Source: Chitinophaga nivalis
GTDB taxonomy: Bacteria > Bacteroidota > Bacteroidia > Chitinophagales > Chitinophagaceae
Assembly: GCF_025989125.1 (NCBI RefSeq)
Contig: NZ_JAPDNR010000001.1
Span: 6,870,087 to 6,934,086, forward strand
Reading direction: 5' to 3'
Length of the DNA stretch: 64,000 nt
How positions within the stretch are numbered: the first letter of the stretch is position 1; each line of letters opens with the position of its first letter. Shown here one piece after another: positions 17,412-26,374 of this stretch. A program made the translations under genes and the position numbers. The notes under the pieces were generated by a model. That model was not told where the DNA came from and did no database searches. It saw only the letters and a program-made list of their open reading frames with translations.

Positions 17412-17960
17412 ATGTATACAGATCAGTTGCACCAGCATTATGAAGCCTATTTTGGTATCCCCGGCAAAAAAATTACCTGGGATAAAGGACCGCTCGAAAA
17501 ACTACACCCGGATTTTTACCTGCTCGTATTTCCGCCCAACAGCCGGCAATCCCTGTACACCTATTGTACAGTTGGGATGTCTGCCGGAGATATGGCATAC
17601 TTAACAGAACTGGTGGTATATGCCCCCCGGGAAGAGGAAGGCCTCGCAGAGCTGCTGGCAGTATGTGCGTCCTATCACAGGAACAAAGCCCCCTTGCTGC
17701 TGTATCATACCGTAAACCTTGGCCGCCCCTGGCTCGATCAATCATCATGCGACCATGGCTTTATCTCCTATCCCTGGCTGGACAGCCCACTGGCGGAAGT
17801 AGCCGTAAACGGACAAACGGTATACTGCTATTGGTACGTTCCTATTACAGAACAGGAAAGAGACTATAAAGTAGCCCATGGCCACGAAGCTCTGGAACAG
17901 CTGTTTGAAGACCAGTCATTGCCTTATGCAGATCCTGCCCGCACCAGTCTGACCTCCTGA
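17412..17960 (+). CDS. Suppressor-of-fused (SUFU) domain protein
   Basis: 182 aa. The segments HPDFYLLVFPPN, YTYCTVGMSAGDM, ELVVYAP and the C-terminal YCYWYVPITEQERDYKVAHG plus HEALEQLFED match the bacterial SUFU-like family. Such proteins occur singly or as immunity-like partners of polymorphic toxins; the molecular role in bacteria is mostly unknown. No toxin gene adjoins it here. It precedes the SAM hydroxide adenosyltransferase by 40 bases on the same strand and may share its transcript. Confidence 0.87.
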   Translation: MYTDQLHQHYEAYFGIPGKKITWDKGPLEKLHPDFYLLVFPPNSRQSLYTYCTVGMSAGDMAYLTELVVYAPREEEGLAELLAVCASYHRNKAPLLLYHTVNLGRPWLDQSSCDHGFISYPWLDSPLAEVAVNGQTVYCYWYVPITEQERDYKVAHGHEALEQLFEDQSLPYADPARTSLTS

Positions 17961-18000
17961 CACCCTGATTTCATTCACAGACCCATACAAGACATCTCTT

Positions 18001-18915
18001 ATGAACACATCTCTGTTGCGTACCCTCGCCGGCTTATATTTCCTGCTGACTACCTTGTCTGTCGCCGCACAAAACAAGGTAGTGGTTTTCCAATCGGATT
18101 TCGGATTAAAGGACGGCGCCGTTTCTGCTATGAAAGGCGTAGCCACAGGCGTTTCCGGCGACCTGAAACTCTATGACCTCACGCATGAAATTCCGGCCTA
18201 TAACATCTGGGAAGCCGCCTTTCGCCTGGAACAAACCGTTCCCTACTGGCCGGCCGGCACCGTCATTGTATCGGTCGTAGATCCCGGCGTAGGCACCGAC
18301 CGGAAATCGGTGGTATTAAAAACCAACTCCGGTCACTACATCGTAACGCCCGACAACGGTACCCTTACGCTCGTAGCCCGCTCCCTGGGCATTGCCGCCA
18401 TCCGGGAAATAGACGAAGCCGCCAACCGCAGAAAAGGCAGTCAGCAGTCGTATACCTTTCATGGCCGCGATGTATATGCCTATACAGCCGCCAGACTGGC
18501 CGCCGGCACCATCACCTTTGAACAGGTAGGCCCGGAACTGCCCCGCAACGTTGTCAGTATTCCCTACCAGCCCGCAGTAAAGGAGGGGAATACCCTGAAA
18601 GGCAGCATTGCCATCCTGGATGTGCAATACGGAAACATCTGGACCAACATCTCTGCAGACCTCTTCCGGGAACTACAGCCTGCCTATGGCGATATCCTGC
18701 ACCTCACCATTTACCACAAAGGCAAACAGGTGTATAAAGGCGATGCGCCTTACTGCGCGACCTTCGGCGCCGTGGCCAAAGGCAAACCACTGGGTTACCT
18801 GAACAGCCTGATGGAACTGTCGTTTGCCCTGAACCTGGGCAGCTTTGCAGACACCTATCATATCGGCAGCGGTCATGAATGGAGTGTAACCGTGAGCATC
18901 ACCCATAAAAAATAA
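18001..18915 (+). CDS. Secreted SAM hydroxide adenosyltransferase (DUF62 family)
   Basis: 304 aa. An N-terminal signal peptide (LLRTLAGLYFLLTTLSVAAQ) is followed by the DUF62 fold: VVVFQSDFGLKDGAVSAMKG, LYDLTHEIPAYN, VIVSVVDPGVGTDRKSV and IVTPDNGTLT. The conserved Asp, Arg and His of the family are visible in SDFGLKD, DPGVGTDRK and TFHGRDVYAY. Enzymes of this family split S-adenosylmethionine to adenosine and methionine using hydroxide. Export to the periplasm is unusual for a SAM-using enzyme but is common in Bacteroidota members as read here. Confidence 0.9.
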   Translation: MNTSLLRTLAGLYFLLTTLSVAAQNKVVVFQSDFGLKDGAVSAMKGVATGVSGDLKLYDLTHEIPAYNIWEAAFRLEQTVPYWPAGTVIVSVVDPGVGTDRKSVVLKTNSGHYIVTPDNGTLTLVARSLGIAAIREIDEAANRRKGSQQSYTFHGRDVYAYTAARLAAGTITFEQVGPELPRNVVSIPYQPAVKEGNTLKGSIAILDVQYGNIWTNISADLFRELQPAYGDILHLTIYHKGKQVYKGDAPYCATFGAVAKGKPLGYLNSLMELSFALNLGSFADTYHIGSGHEWSVTVSITHKK

Positions 18916-18951
18916 AGTATGCCCCAACAGGGATATACGTAGCTACTGCCG

Positions 18952-18959
18952 TAATTTTG
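18952..18959 (+). promoter_or_regulatory. -7 box TAATTTTG upstream of the YceI gene
   Basis: TAATTTTG fits TAnnTTTG and overlaps the longer in-frame start of the yceI frame, supporting the start at 19029. No clear -33 element. Confidence 0.35.
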
Positions 18960-19028
18960 CAGGTAACGGCACACAGGAAGTGTTGCCGGCGGAAATCAGC
19001 TATACTTTCACTGATCAGTTGTTATACG

Positions 19029-19565
19029 ATGAAAAAAATGATGTTCCCGGTAGCAGCCCTCCTGCTGCTGGTTGTTTTTGCCTTCTCGGTTATTACCGTA
19101 CAACAGTGGCGTATCGGCAGCGATTACCAGGTGAAATTCAGCGGTAAATATGCCGATGGTTATTTTAAAACGCTGAAAGGCACGGTGGTTTTTGACGAAC
19201 AAAACCCCACCGCAGCTAAATTCGATGTGGTCATCGATGTAGCTTCCATCAATACCGGCAACTGGCTGAAAAATAAACATGCCCGCAGCGCCAAATGGTT
19301 TGATGCGGAAAAATATCCGGAGATCCGTTTTACTTCCACTACGGTAAGCCGGTCGGGCAACCAGTATGTGGCGCAGGGAATACTGGATATGCATGGGGTT
19401 AAAAAAACGATCAGCATTCCTTTCACTTTCCTGAAAAACGGTGCCGGTGGCGTATTCAACGGCCAATTTAAGGTAAACCGCAGCGACTTTGGTCTCAGCA
19501 GTGCCAGTGGCAACGATAGCGACTATACGCAACTGACCGTCACTGTGCCCGTTACGGCCCATTAA
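19029..19565 (+). CDS. YceI-family periplasmic lipid-binding protein
   Basis: 178 aa from ATG 19029 (MKKMMFPVAALLLLVVFAFS), an N-terminal signal or anchor. The body has the YceI pattern: VKFSGKYADGYFKTLKGTVV, DVVIDVASINTGN, WFDAEKYPEIRFTST, ILDMHGVKKTISIPF and FKVNRSDFGLSS. YceI proteins are lipocalin-like and bind isoprenoid quinone-like lipids or amides in the periplasm. The metallophosphoesterase follows on the same strand after 113 bases. Confidence 0.92.
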   Translation: MKKMMFPVAALLLLVVFAFSVITVQQWRIGSDYQVKFSGKYADGYFKTLKGTVVFDEQNPTAAKFDVVIDVASINTGNWLKNKHARSAKWFDAEKYPEIRFTSTTVSRSGNQYVAQGILDMHGVKKTISIPFTFLKNGAGGVFNGQFKVNRSDFGLSSASGNDSDYTQLTVTVPVTAH

Positions 19566-19678
19566 CAGGCCAGGTGGTAAGTGCTACCACACAAACAGGG
19601 AATAATACCACGGCCGGCCCGCAAGCGTTTTTACCTTGCACTGCCAACCTATTTCATGACCACAATTGTATATACCGT

Positions 19679-20446
19679 ATGCTCAGCATAGCCGTTATCA
19701 GTGATATCCATGCCAACCTGCCCGCGCTGGAAGCCGTACTGGCCGACCTGGACACCATAGCACCGGATCAGATTTATTGCCTGGGCGACCTGGTGGATTT
19801 TGCACCCTGGCCCAATGAAGTGATTAACCGCATCAGGGCCTTGCGCATTCCCGTAATCATGGGCAACCACGACGAACGTATTGCCTTTGATATACCTGTG
19901 GTGCCGCTGCAAAAACACAGCGCAGCAGAAACGGCGGCCCGCCTGGAAGCAATCGCCATCACCCGCAGCACCATCAGCCAGGAAAACAAACAGTTTCTGG
20001 CCAGTCTGCCTGCCCATATCCGGCTGCAGTTTGGGACACCGGAAAAACCGCTGTCGGTACTGCTGGTACATGCCAGTCCCCGGAACATAGATGAGTACAT
20101 CTATGCAGATCACGATCCCGCTGTCTTGTGGGACATGCTGGAAGCACACCAGGCGGATGTATTGATTGGCGGGCATACCCACCTCTCCTACATCCGGGAG
20201 CTGCATGGCAAAAAGAACGGTGCATACGCGCGGAAACTGGTTATCAATGCCGGCTCTGTAGGGCGCTCCAAGGAAGATAATCCTGCGGCGACTTACCTGC
20301 TGCTGCAAATAGACCATACCGTAGCAGAAAAGCCTGTGATGATACCCGTTATCCGGAAAGTTCCCTATGCCGTGGAAGTAACAGCAACGGGCATCCGGGA
20401 AAGTAAGATCCCTGATTTCTACGCGGCATTCCTGCAAAGGCATTGA
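19679..20446 (+). CDS. Metallophosphoesterase (YfcE/MPE-type)
   Basis: 255 aa from ATG 19679 (MLSIAVISDIHANLPALEAV). The five calcineurin-like motifs are visible: DIH, GDLVDFAP, GNHDE, VHASP and GGHTH. It is cytosolic by lack of a signal. Substrate is uncertain; relatives act on phosphodiesters or nucleotides. The longer frame upstream is rejected because the family begins at the DIH strand. Confidence 0.92.
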   Translation: MLSIAVISDIHANLPALEAVLADLDTIAPDQIYCLGDLVDFAPWPNEVINRIRALRIPVIMGNHDERIAFDIPVVPLQKHSAAETAARLEAIAITRSTISQENKQFLASLPAHIRLQFGTPEKPLSVLLVHASPRNIDEYIYADHDPAVLWDMLEAHQADVLIGGHTHLSYIRELHGKKNGAYARKLVINAGSVGRSKEDNPAATYLLLQIDHTVAEKPVMIPVIRKVPYAVEVTATGIRESKIPDFYAAFLQRH

Positions 20447-20452
20447 TGCATC

Positions 20453-21121
20453 TTAATCCCACCACAGGTACAGGGTGTGGGTGCGCTGCATTTCTTCGGA
20501 CAGGGCTTGTACCGTTTCCGTGCCCTGATCCACAATATCCGGACAGAAATCATACACCTGCTGGGCCAGGTCGGTAAAATCCGGTGGTACAGTACCAAAC
20601 TTCAATTCTACCCAATCATGATCTGCCCCTATGATCTGAAAATGATATTGGGTATCCCATTCCCGTAATCTTTTGATCAGACTATCTGTGGAGATACCAA
20701 AGTTGTTTCCGTTGGTACCCTTGTAACGCAGGATATCAAATTGGTCGGCTGATTTTAATACGGCAATCTTATCCGGTTCCGGGCCAAAACTTTCGGCCGA
20801 CCGGAAAATATGATAGCCTTTACGATTAAAATCTTCCAGCAACTGATCTACCATTTCCAGGGGATTATCGCCTTCATCGTAGGCAAATTCCAGTGCGGCT
20901 GGAGGCGGACTGCCGGCGTTGCTGCGATGCCCTGTTAGGGTCATTCGCTGGAAAGGAGCTGCTGTAATGGCCCGAAGGGAAGCTATGACCGTATGGTCAA
21001 AATGCAGGGAATCTGCCAGCGCATAATCTTTTTTACCGGGTTTACGGGCTGTATCTCCCTGATGGTTAAAGCACGCGGTCATTAAACAAAACAGGGGTAA
21101 GAGGGAAAATACTTTTTTCAT
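20453..21121 (-). CDS. DUF4253 lipoprotein
   Basis: 222 aa. The lipobox LMTAC gives Cys17, so it is probably an anchored lipoprotein. The C-terminal half matches DUF4253: DQFDILRYKGTNGNNFGIST, LREWDTQYHFQIIGADHDWV, QQVYDFCPDIVDQGTETV and the terminal LYLWWD. Function of the domain is unknown; it is common near polymorphic-toxin immunity genes. It is convergent with the metallophosphoesterase (6-base gap). Confidence 0.85.
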   Translation of the reverse strand: MKKVFSLLPLFCLMTACFNHQGDTARKPGKKDYALADSLHFDHTVIASLRAITAAPFQRMTLTGHRSNAGSPPPAALEFAYDEGDNPLEMVDQLLEDFNRKGYHIFRSAESFGPEPDKIAVLKSADQFDILRYKGTNGNNFGISTDSLIKRLREWDTQYHFQIIGADHDWVELKFGTVPPDFTDLAQQVYDFCPDIVDQGTETVQALSEEMQRTHTLYLWWD

Positions 21122-21549
21122 CTGATATAGGATTAATAATTAACCGGCACAGCCACTGCAAATGTAAGGAGTTAACCTAAAATTATGGGGAACAGCTCCC
21201 GATCCGGCGCATATTTTTACAGACTGCATTCCCTCCACATCACCCTGCGATACCAAGGGTAGTAAATCGGCCACAATTCCCTACCAGTAAACAATTCCAG
21301 GCACCCAGATACATTAAAACAAATAAACATTTATCTATTTTTTTTATCTGCATGTTCATGATTTGTTAACTTTCGGCTGGTTTTAAACCTGTGAAAGATT
21401 ATCTTTGCAGGATGAAACTAAAACTTCATTTCCGATCCAGGCTTTCTTTCTTCAGCAAACACACTAAACGGATCAACGGCACAGGTATGCTTCCAGGCAT
21501 GTAAAAATCTCCTGTCTCCGTAAACACATCAAACATTTTTACGTTAAGT
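21122..21549. other. Divergent intergenic region with -7 box TATCTTTG
   Basis: About 430 bases. TATCTTTG at 21400-21407 is a good -7 box on the plus strand but lacks a clear -33. A 30-codon ATG frame (21412-21504, MKLKLHFRSRLSF...) follows it directly and could be a leader peptide, though nothing supports translation. The methyltransferase start is at 21550. Confidence 0.4.
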
Positions 21550-22164
21550 ATGCTGACGAAACTTGTACACCACAAAGACGCATTGCAACCCACCCGCTTT
21601 ATCAATGATGCCGCTTTTGACTGGCATTACCCGGAAAGGATTCAACAGTTATCAAGACGACACTGGACACCCATGAGCGTTACCAGGAAGGCAGCCGCTT
21701 TTCTGTCCAATGTACCTGGTAAAAAGGTGCTGGATATTGGTAGCGGCGTAGGCAAATTTTGCCTGGTAGCTGCACAACACTATCCGCATGCTACCTTTTA
21801 TGGGGTAGAGCAAAGAAAAGAACTGCACAGACTGGCCCTGACCACCCGCGATGCCATGGGCATTCACAACGCCGATTTCATACATGGAAACTTTACACAG
21901 ATAGATTTAGGCGAATACGATAATTTTTATTTTTACAATTCCTTTTTTGAGAACCTGGATAATAACGACAGAATTGACCACCAGATCGAATATTCATCCA
22001 GCCTGTACGTTTATTACTCCCGTTATTTGTTCAAAGCCCTGGACAGCCGGCCAAGCGGTACCCGCCTGGTGACTTTCCATAGCTCTGAAAATGAGGTCCC
22101 GCCCAGCTTTCAGGTGGTGGACACCTCTCATGATTATCAGTTAAAAATGTGGATTAAAAGATAA
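21550..22164 (+). CDS. Class I SAM-dependent methyltransferase
   Basis: 204 aa. Motif I KKVLDIGSGVGKFCLVAA (residues 58-75) and the acidic end of strand 2 in FYGVEQRKELHRLAL mark the Rossmann SAM fold. YPERIQQLSRRHWTPMSV before motif I and FHGNF-like text after it recall the DOT1-like/histone-methylation-protein-like bacterial group. The substrate is unknown. A 79-aa unknown gene follows after 42 bases. Confidence 0.85.
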   Translation: MLTKLVHHKDALQPTRFINDAAFDWHYPERIQQLSRRHWTPMSVTRKAAAFLSNVPGKKVLDIGSGVGKFCLVAAQHYPHATFYGVEQRKELHRLALTTRDAMGIHNADFIHGNFTQIDLGEYDNFYFYNSFFENLDNNDRIDHQIEYSSSLYVYYSRYLFKALDSRPSGTRLVTFHSSENEVPPSFQVVDTSHDYQLKMWIKR

Positions 22165-22206
22165 ACTCAAACAATTACATAGGACACCATAACTACAGAC
22201 GAATAT

Positions 22207-22446
22207 ATGTTACGGATTATCGAACAGCTCAAAACAGCAAAGGACGCAGACAACGTAGCGGCTATCATTACACAGGTCGTTGCCAATACCAATAACGGTA
22301 CACTGCCCAATCAAACAGTAACTGCTTTACAACAACATCTGGAAAAAGTATCTCCGCTCGATTGCGAAAGTACCGAATGGCGTAACTACAGACATGCCTT
22401 AATGTTCCTTAACAAAAAAACAATGCTGCAACCCGCTTCAGCATAG
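22207..22446 (+). CDS. Hypothetical protein (79 aa)
   Basis: A short, helix-rich, soluble-looking protein (MLRIIEQLKTAKDADNVAAI...) with no recognised domain. It is in the same direction as the methyltransferase and the downstream histidine kinase, and probably shares the methyltransferase transcript. No signal peptide or membrane segment. Confidence 0.55.
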   Translation: MLRIIEQLKTAKDADNVAAIITQVVANTNNGTLPNQTVTALQQHLEKVSPLDCESTEWRNYRHALMFLNKKTMLQPASA

Positions 22447-22497
22447 AAAGGGACAAAACATCCAACTATAACGACAAACGACAGGCAGATTTTTCAT

Positions 22498-22505
22498 TAG
22501 TTTTG
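22498..22505 (+). promoter_or_regulatory. -7 box TAGTTTTG of the histidine kinase gene
   Basis: TAGTTTTG fits TAnnTTTG. The in-frame ATG at 22511 is only five bases further on, so ATG 22526 is the better start. -33 element not clear. Confidence 0.4.
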
Positions 22506-22525
22506 CGGCAATGCTGCCAATTCAT

Positions 22526-23821
22526 ATGAAAAATCTGTCTGATCCGTTAAAACGCCTGCTGAGTTTCCTTATCGGAGATCCACAGATATTTACCCTCGAG
22601 CACCGTATCTTTAATGGAATAAATCTGTTAGGCCTGCTGATTATTGGCTATAACATTCCCTTCAATTATCTGACAGGACTCACCATCTCCGCGTATATTT
22701 TTGCACTCATCTTCCTATTCCTTTCCGGCGTTTACTACCTCAGCAGATACAAACAAAAACTCAATGCCAGCATAACGATCAGCAGTATTCTGATCAACGT
22801 GATGTTTGCCGTCAACTACTTTTTCAGTTCGGGTATCCAGGGCGCTTCCCTCCTATCGTTTACGTTCAGTTTTTTCCTGATCATGCTGATCACGCCCAGC
22901 GCCCAGCACATCGGATGGTTGCTCTTCAATCTGCTATTGGTAGCCGGACTGATTACCACAGAATTCTATTTTCCGCAAAGCGTACTGGATGTATATCCGC
23001 AAAGGGAAGACATCTACATCGATATGGGTTCCACTTACCTGTTTACCATCACCGGCATTTTTGCCGGCGCCATCTATATGAAACGGGCCTATTATGAGGA
23101 GAAGAAAAAGCGGGAAGAAAAAACCAATGTACTGGAAATCCTGAATGCAGAAAAGAGTAAACTGTTTTCTATCATCTCCCATGATCTCCGCAATCCGCTG
23201 GCTTCTATCCAAAGTTATCTGCAGCTGCTCCAGGATATTCCGCTGGAAGAGAAAGAAAAAACACAGATCGAATCAGAACTGTTGTATGTGGTAAACAACA
23301 CCCAGGAAATGCTCACCAACATCCTCCTGTGGTCTAAAACCCAGCTGGATGGACTGGTCGTAAACCTCACGCCCGTCAACGTTTCAGACGCTATCATGCC
23401 CATTATACAACTCAACAGATCCGCAGCTTCCAAAAAAGGGATCTCGTTACAACATAACATAGACACCTCTATGAGCGCCCTGGCAGACGTCAATATGTTG
23501 CAATTGATTGTGCGCAATCTGATTGGTAATGCTACCAAGTTTACACCTGCCGGCGGTAATATTTCTGTACAGTCTTTCCCTTCGGGAGATGATTGTGTGA
23601 TTGTAGTGAGCGATTCCGGTTCCGGTATTACAGCCGCCGGTAAAGACGATATTTTTTCCCTGAAAGTACGCTCCACCTTTGGTACCGAAAATGAAAAAGG
23701 CATCGGACTGGGGCTTTTCCTGTGTAAGGAATATACCAATGCCCAACAGGGAAGAATATGGCATGAAGACAACGAACCGAAAGGCAGCTCCTTCTACCTG
23801 TCGCTACCACTGGCCAATTGA
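22526..23821 (+). CDS. Membrane sensor histidine kinase
   Basis: 431 aa from ATG 22526. Five to six hydrophobic segments fill residues 30-185. A coiled coil (AYYEEKKKREEKTNVLEILN) leads to HisKA motif SIISHDLRNPLASIQSYLQL with phospho-His at about 219. The HATPase domain shows VRNLIGNATKFTPAGG (N box), SDSGSGI and KGIGLGLFLCKEY (G boxes). No receiver domain and no adjacent response regulator, so it is an orphan kinase. Its 3' end overlaps the convergent phosphopantetheinyl transferase gene. Confidence 0.93.
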   Translation: MKNLSDPLKRLLSFLIGDPQIFTLEHRIFNGINLLGLLIIGYNIPFNYLTGLTISAYIFALIFLFLSGVYYLSRYKQKLNASITISSILINVMFAVNYFFSSGIQGASLLSFTFSFFLIMLITPSAQHIGWLLFNLLLVAGLITTEFYFPQSVLDVYPQREDIYIDMGSTYLFTITGIFAGAIYMKRAYYEEKKKREEKTNVLEILNAEKSKLFSIISHDLRNPLASIQSYLQLLQDIPLEEKEKTQIESELLYVVNNTQEMLTNILLWSKTQLDGLVVNLTPVNVSDAIMPIIQLNRSAASKKGISLQHNIDTSMSALADVNMLQLIVRNLIGNATKFTPAGGNISVQSFPSGDDCVIVVSDSGSGITAAGKDDIFSLKVRSTFGTENEKGIGLGLFLCKEYTNAQQGRIWHEDNEPKGSSFYLSLPLAN

Positions 23822-24364
23822 GATACCGGGCAACACCCGCACCAGGGCGGTATATTTCCCATGATGACTGATAGAAACCGGTTGCCGGCCATCTTGGTGA
23901 TGCGCCACTACGGGTACCCCCATCACATCCTTTTGTAACTGCTCATCCGGTCGCAATGCAGCGGATATGACAGCAGCGGATAAGCCTGTAATCCCCGCCA
24001 CCAGCTTAAAAAGCGATGGTTGTGCCACCGCCCAGGTATGCAGACAATCACCGGTAATCACCGTATGGGTATAGTACACATGCTGTCCGCAGGAAACCCT
24101 GCCCGTCATGCAGGTTTCGTTCGCTGTCTGCAGCGTGCATATAAAACGTAACGGGGTATATCTTCTTTCCCTGGTGTTCCTGTGTTCAATTTTATAAGCA
24201 GCTTCCTTACAACTCCACAACCACCAGACCATTTGATGTGGTTGCGTCGCAACAGCCACCAGGGCTTGTTCTGCCGGTGTACAAATTTTAGACAGATACC
24301 CCGGCCGTTGCCAGTTACTCTCCCGGCCGGCCACTGTCAGGTCGATGACATCATTCCCCAGCAC
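23804..24364 (-). CDS. 4'-phosphopantetheinyl transferase (Sfp-like)
   Basis: 186 aa, GTG start at 24364 chosen because the family's opening motif (xGNDVIDLTVA) begins there. The second motif WSCKEAAYK has the metal-binding Glu54 and the Lys. The enzyme moves phosphopantetheine from CoA to the Ser of an ACP. Last gene of the eight-gene type III PKS operon; it overlaps the ACP gene by 14 bases, so the obvious client is that ACP. Confidence 0.88.
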   Translation of the reverse strand: MLGNDVIDLTVAGRESNWQRPGYLSKICTPAEQALVAVATQPHQMVWWLWSCKEAAYKIEHRNTRERRYTPLRFICTLQTANETCMTGRVSCGQHVYYTHTVITGDCLHTWAVAQPSLFKLVAGITGLSAAVISAALRPDEQLQKDVMGVPVVAHHQDGRQPVSISHHGKYTALVRVLPGISIGQW

Positions 24365-24614
24365 CCGTATTTAATTTAGCCGTGATAATATCCATCGCAG
24401 CCTGCACATTCAGCATCTTTTCCATTTCTTCATTACTGATGGTAATGTCAAATTTCTCTTCTACATCCAGGATCACATCCACCAGGTTGGCAGAGTTAAT
24501 TTTCAGGTCATTGATAAAATCTGTTGTTGCATTGATCTGCTGCAAGGCTTCTTCATTCTTCGCATACGGGGCTACGATCTCTTTTAGCCGGGCGATCAGG
24601 GTTGCATTATCCAT
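24351..24614 (-). CDS. Acyl carrier protein
   Basis: 87 aa, four-helix ACP. The attachment region reads INDLKINSANLVDVILDVEE, with Ser41 as the likely phosphopantetheine site. The usual DSL is NSA here: Asp before the Ser is Asn, a mild departure from the consensus. It follows the ketosynthase gene by 47 bases and overlaps the PPTase gene. It should carry growing acyl chains for the dedicated fatty-acyl line. Confidence 0.88.
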   Translation of the reverse strand: MDNATLIARLKEIVAPYAKNEEALQQINATTDFINDLKINSANLVDVILDVEEKFDITISNEEMEKMLNVQAAMDIITAKLNTGAGE

Positions 24615-24661
24615 ATATACAGTTTTTCATAAACAAGTTGCAAGCGCACAAAGAAAAGGCT

Positions 24662-25933
24662 TTATGCGTATTTTTTCAAGACCACACAGCCGTTTACATC
24701 ACCAAAACCAAAGCTGGCCTTTATCAGGATATTGATGTTTTGTTGCCGCCATTGCTGCGGAATCTTTTCCCGGGCCACCAGGTCCGCTATTTCCGGATGC
24801 AGATCTTCACAGTTGATATTCGGAAATAAAAAACCTTCGTGCAGCTGCAGTACTGCCGACACCAGCTCAATAGCGCCGGATCCGCTCAGGCAATGACCGG
24901 TCATTCCTTTCAGGGCATTCAGATACGGAAAATCTTGTCCATACCGGTTCAGTGCCACACACCAGTTGTGTATCTCTGCAGCATCCTTTCCGGTAGCTGT
25001 CAGGTGTCCGTTGATTACATCCACTTCCTGCGGCGTCACGCCGGCATTATTCAAAGCAGTGGTAATACAGCGCTGTACCGCCATACTGTTGGGCGCAGTC
25101 ATACTGCCACCGTTCCGCTGTCCGCCGCCATTCAGGTGCCCACCCAGTATTTCGCCGTAAATGGTTGCACCACGGGCCAGCGCACTTTCCAGCGATTCCA
25201 GCACCAAAGCACCCGCGCCGCTGCCAGGTACAATACCTGCAGCACTGGCGCTCATCGGCCTGGAAGCTGCCGCAGGCTGGCTGTTCCCTTTCCACGTTGT
25301 CACCTTCATAGCATCAAAGCCGCCCCAGATATAAGGACCACTTTCTCCCGTACTACCCGCCAGCATCCGCGTGGCATGGCCATAACGGATACGGTCGTAC
25401 GCCATCAATATACTTTCCACCCCGGTGGTACAGGCCGCCGAATTGGTAGATACCTGGTTACCCAGGCCCAGCTTTCCTCCCAGAAAGGCGCTCACGCCAC
25501 TGGTCATGGTTTGTACCACCACAGTACTTCCCAGCTTACGTATCTGCAAGGCATCTACTTTATAGATGGAGTCGCGGATTTTATCTACCCCGGAACTACC
25601 TGCACCGAAAATAACACCGCTCTCCCAATCCGGATCAGCAGTATCCGTCAGTGGTAACCCCGCATGCAACCAGGCTTCCATACCGGCGATAACACCGTAT
25701 ACAATACTGCTGCACTGCAATCCCCGCAATTCCAACGGATCAAAATACTGTTGCAGCAACGTCTCCGGAATCACCGGTTCGCCGGCAACACAACAGGAAA
25801 ACTGCAGGGCCTCCAGCCGCGGGTCGTAGCGGATACCGCTCTCCCCCTGCTGAATGGCCTGTCGGAAAGCAGGTACGCCTGTGCCGTTAGGAGCTACTAC
25901 TCCCAGTCCTGTGATGACAACCCGGTTATGCAT
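24662..25933 (-). CDS. Beta-ketoacyl-ACP synthase (FabF/KAS II-like)
   Basis: 423 aa. The catalytic triad is intact: Cys168 in NSAACTTG, His310 in NGHLTATGKDAAE and His347 in KGMTGHCLSGSGA. N-terminal VVITGLGVVAPNG is typical. It condenses malonyl-ACP with acyl-ACP to elongate the chain. It overlaps the dehydratase gene by 8 bases. A second, chain-length-factor-like ketosynthase is absent, so the enzyme probably acts as a homodimer in a dissociated fatty-acid-type line. Confidence 0.93.
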   Translation of the reverse strand: MHNRVVITGLGVVAPNGTGVPAFRQAIQQGESGIRYDPRLEALQFSCCVAGEPVIPETLLQQYFDPLELRGLQCSSIVYGVIAGMEAWLHAGLPLTDTADPDWESGVIFGAGSSGVDKIRDSIYKVDALQIRKLGSTVVVQTMTSGVSAFLGGKLGLGNQVSTNSAACTTGVESILMAYDRIRYGHATRMLAGSTGESGPYIWGGFDAMKVTTWKGNSQPAAASRPMSASAAGIVPGSGAGALVLESLESALARGATIYGEILGGHLNGGGQRNGGSMTAPNSMAVQRCITTALNNAGVTPQEVDVINGHLTATGKDAAEIHNWCVALNRYGQDFPYLNALKGMTGHCLSGSGAIELVSAVLQLHEGFLFPNINCEDLHPEIADLVAREKIPQQWRQQNINILIKASFGFGDVNGCVVLKKYA

Positions 25934-26372
25934 GTGCGCTGTTGATTAACATTCCTTCAATGGTACCATTACACACTTCCTGGTGTGCCTCATTTCTGAG
26001 AGATACCTTACACTTTAGTTTACCAAAACGGAAGTATATTTTTTCTGCCGTCACGGTTACTTTTTCACCCGGAAAAACCGGCAACAAAAAAGCGACGTTC
26101 ACAGCAGTCATCATACAAGTGGCTTCCCGCTCCGGTGGCTCATGCCGGGTCAGATAAATAGCCAGACAAGCCAGTCCTGTCTGCGCCATCATCTCCGTCA
26201 GCAATACTCCCGGCGTGACCGGATATTGTTTAAAATGGCCGGCATAAAATGCCAGGTCGGCGCGAAAAGTATAACTGCCAATCACTTTCTCCTCATCAAT
26301 ATGCTCCAGTGTATCCACAAATAAAAAAGGAGCCGCAAATGGCAAACGTGCTATAATATCGGTAGTATCCAT
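25926..26372 (-). CDS. 3-hydroxyacyl-ACP dehydratase (FabZ/FabA-like hotdog)
   Basis: 148 aa from ATG 26372. The catalytic pair is His46 (FYAGHFKQYPVTPGVLL) and Glu60 (LTEMMAQTG), spaced as in FabZ. Opening PFAAPFLFVDTLEHID is the usual FabZ N-terminus. It should dehydrate 3-hydroxyacyl-ACP to trans-2-enoyl-ACP. It starts 2 bases after the enoyl reductase stop and overlaps the ketosynthase gene. Confidence 0.9.
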   Translation of the reverse strand: MDTTDIIARLPFAAPFLFVDTLEHIDEEKVIGSYTFRADLAFYAGHFKQYPVTPGVLLTEMMAQTGLACLAIYLTRHEPPEREATCMMTAVNVAFLLPVFPGEKVTVTAEKIYFRFGKLKCKVSLRNEAHQEVCNGTIEGMLINSAHA

Positions 26373-26374
26373 GA

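Noticed and set aside
19649..20443. 264-codon frame opposite the metallophosphoesterase
   Set aside because: Antisense shadow; the plus strand has all five metal-binding motifs.
24839..25657. 272-codon frame opposite the ketosynthase gene
   Set aside because: Opposes a gene with all catalytic residues; text is low-complexity and unlike a protein family.
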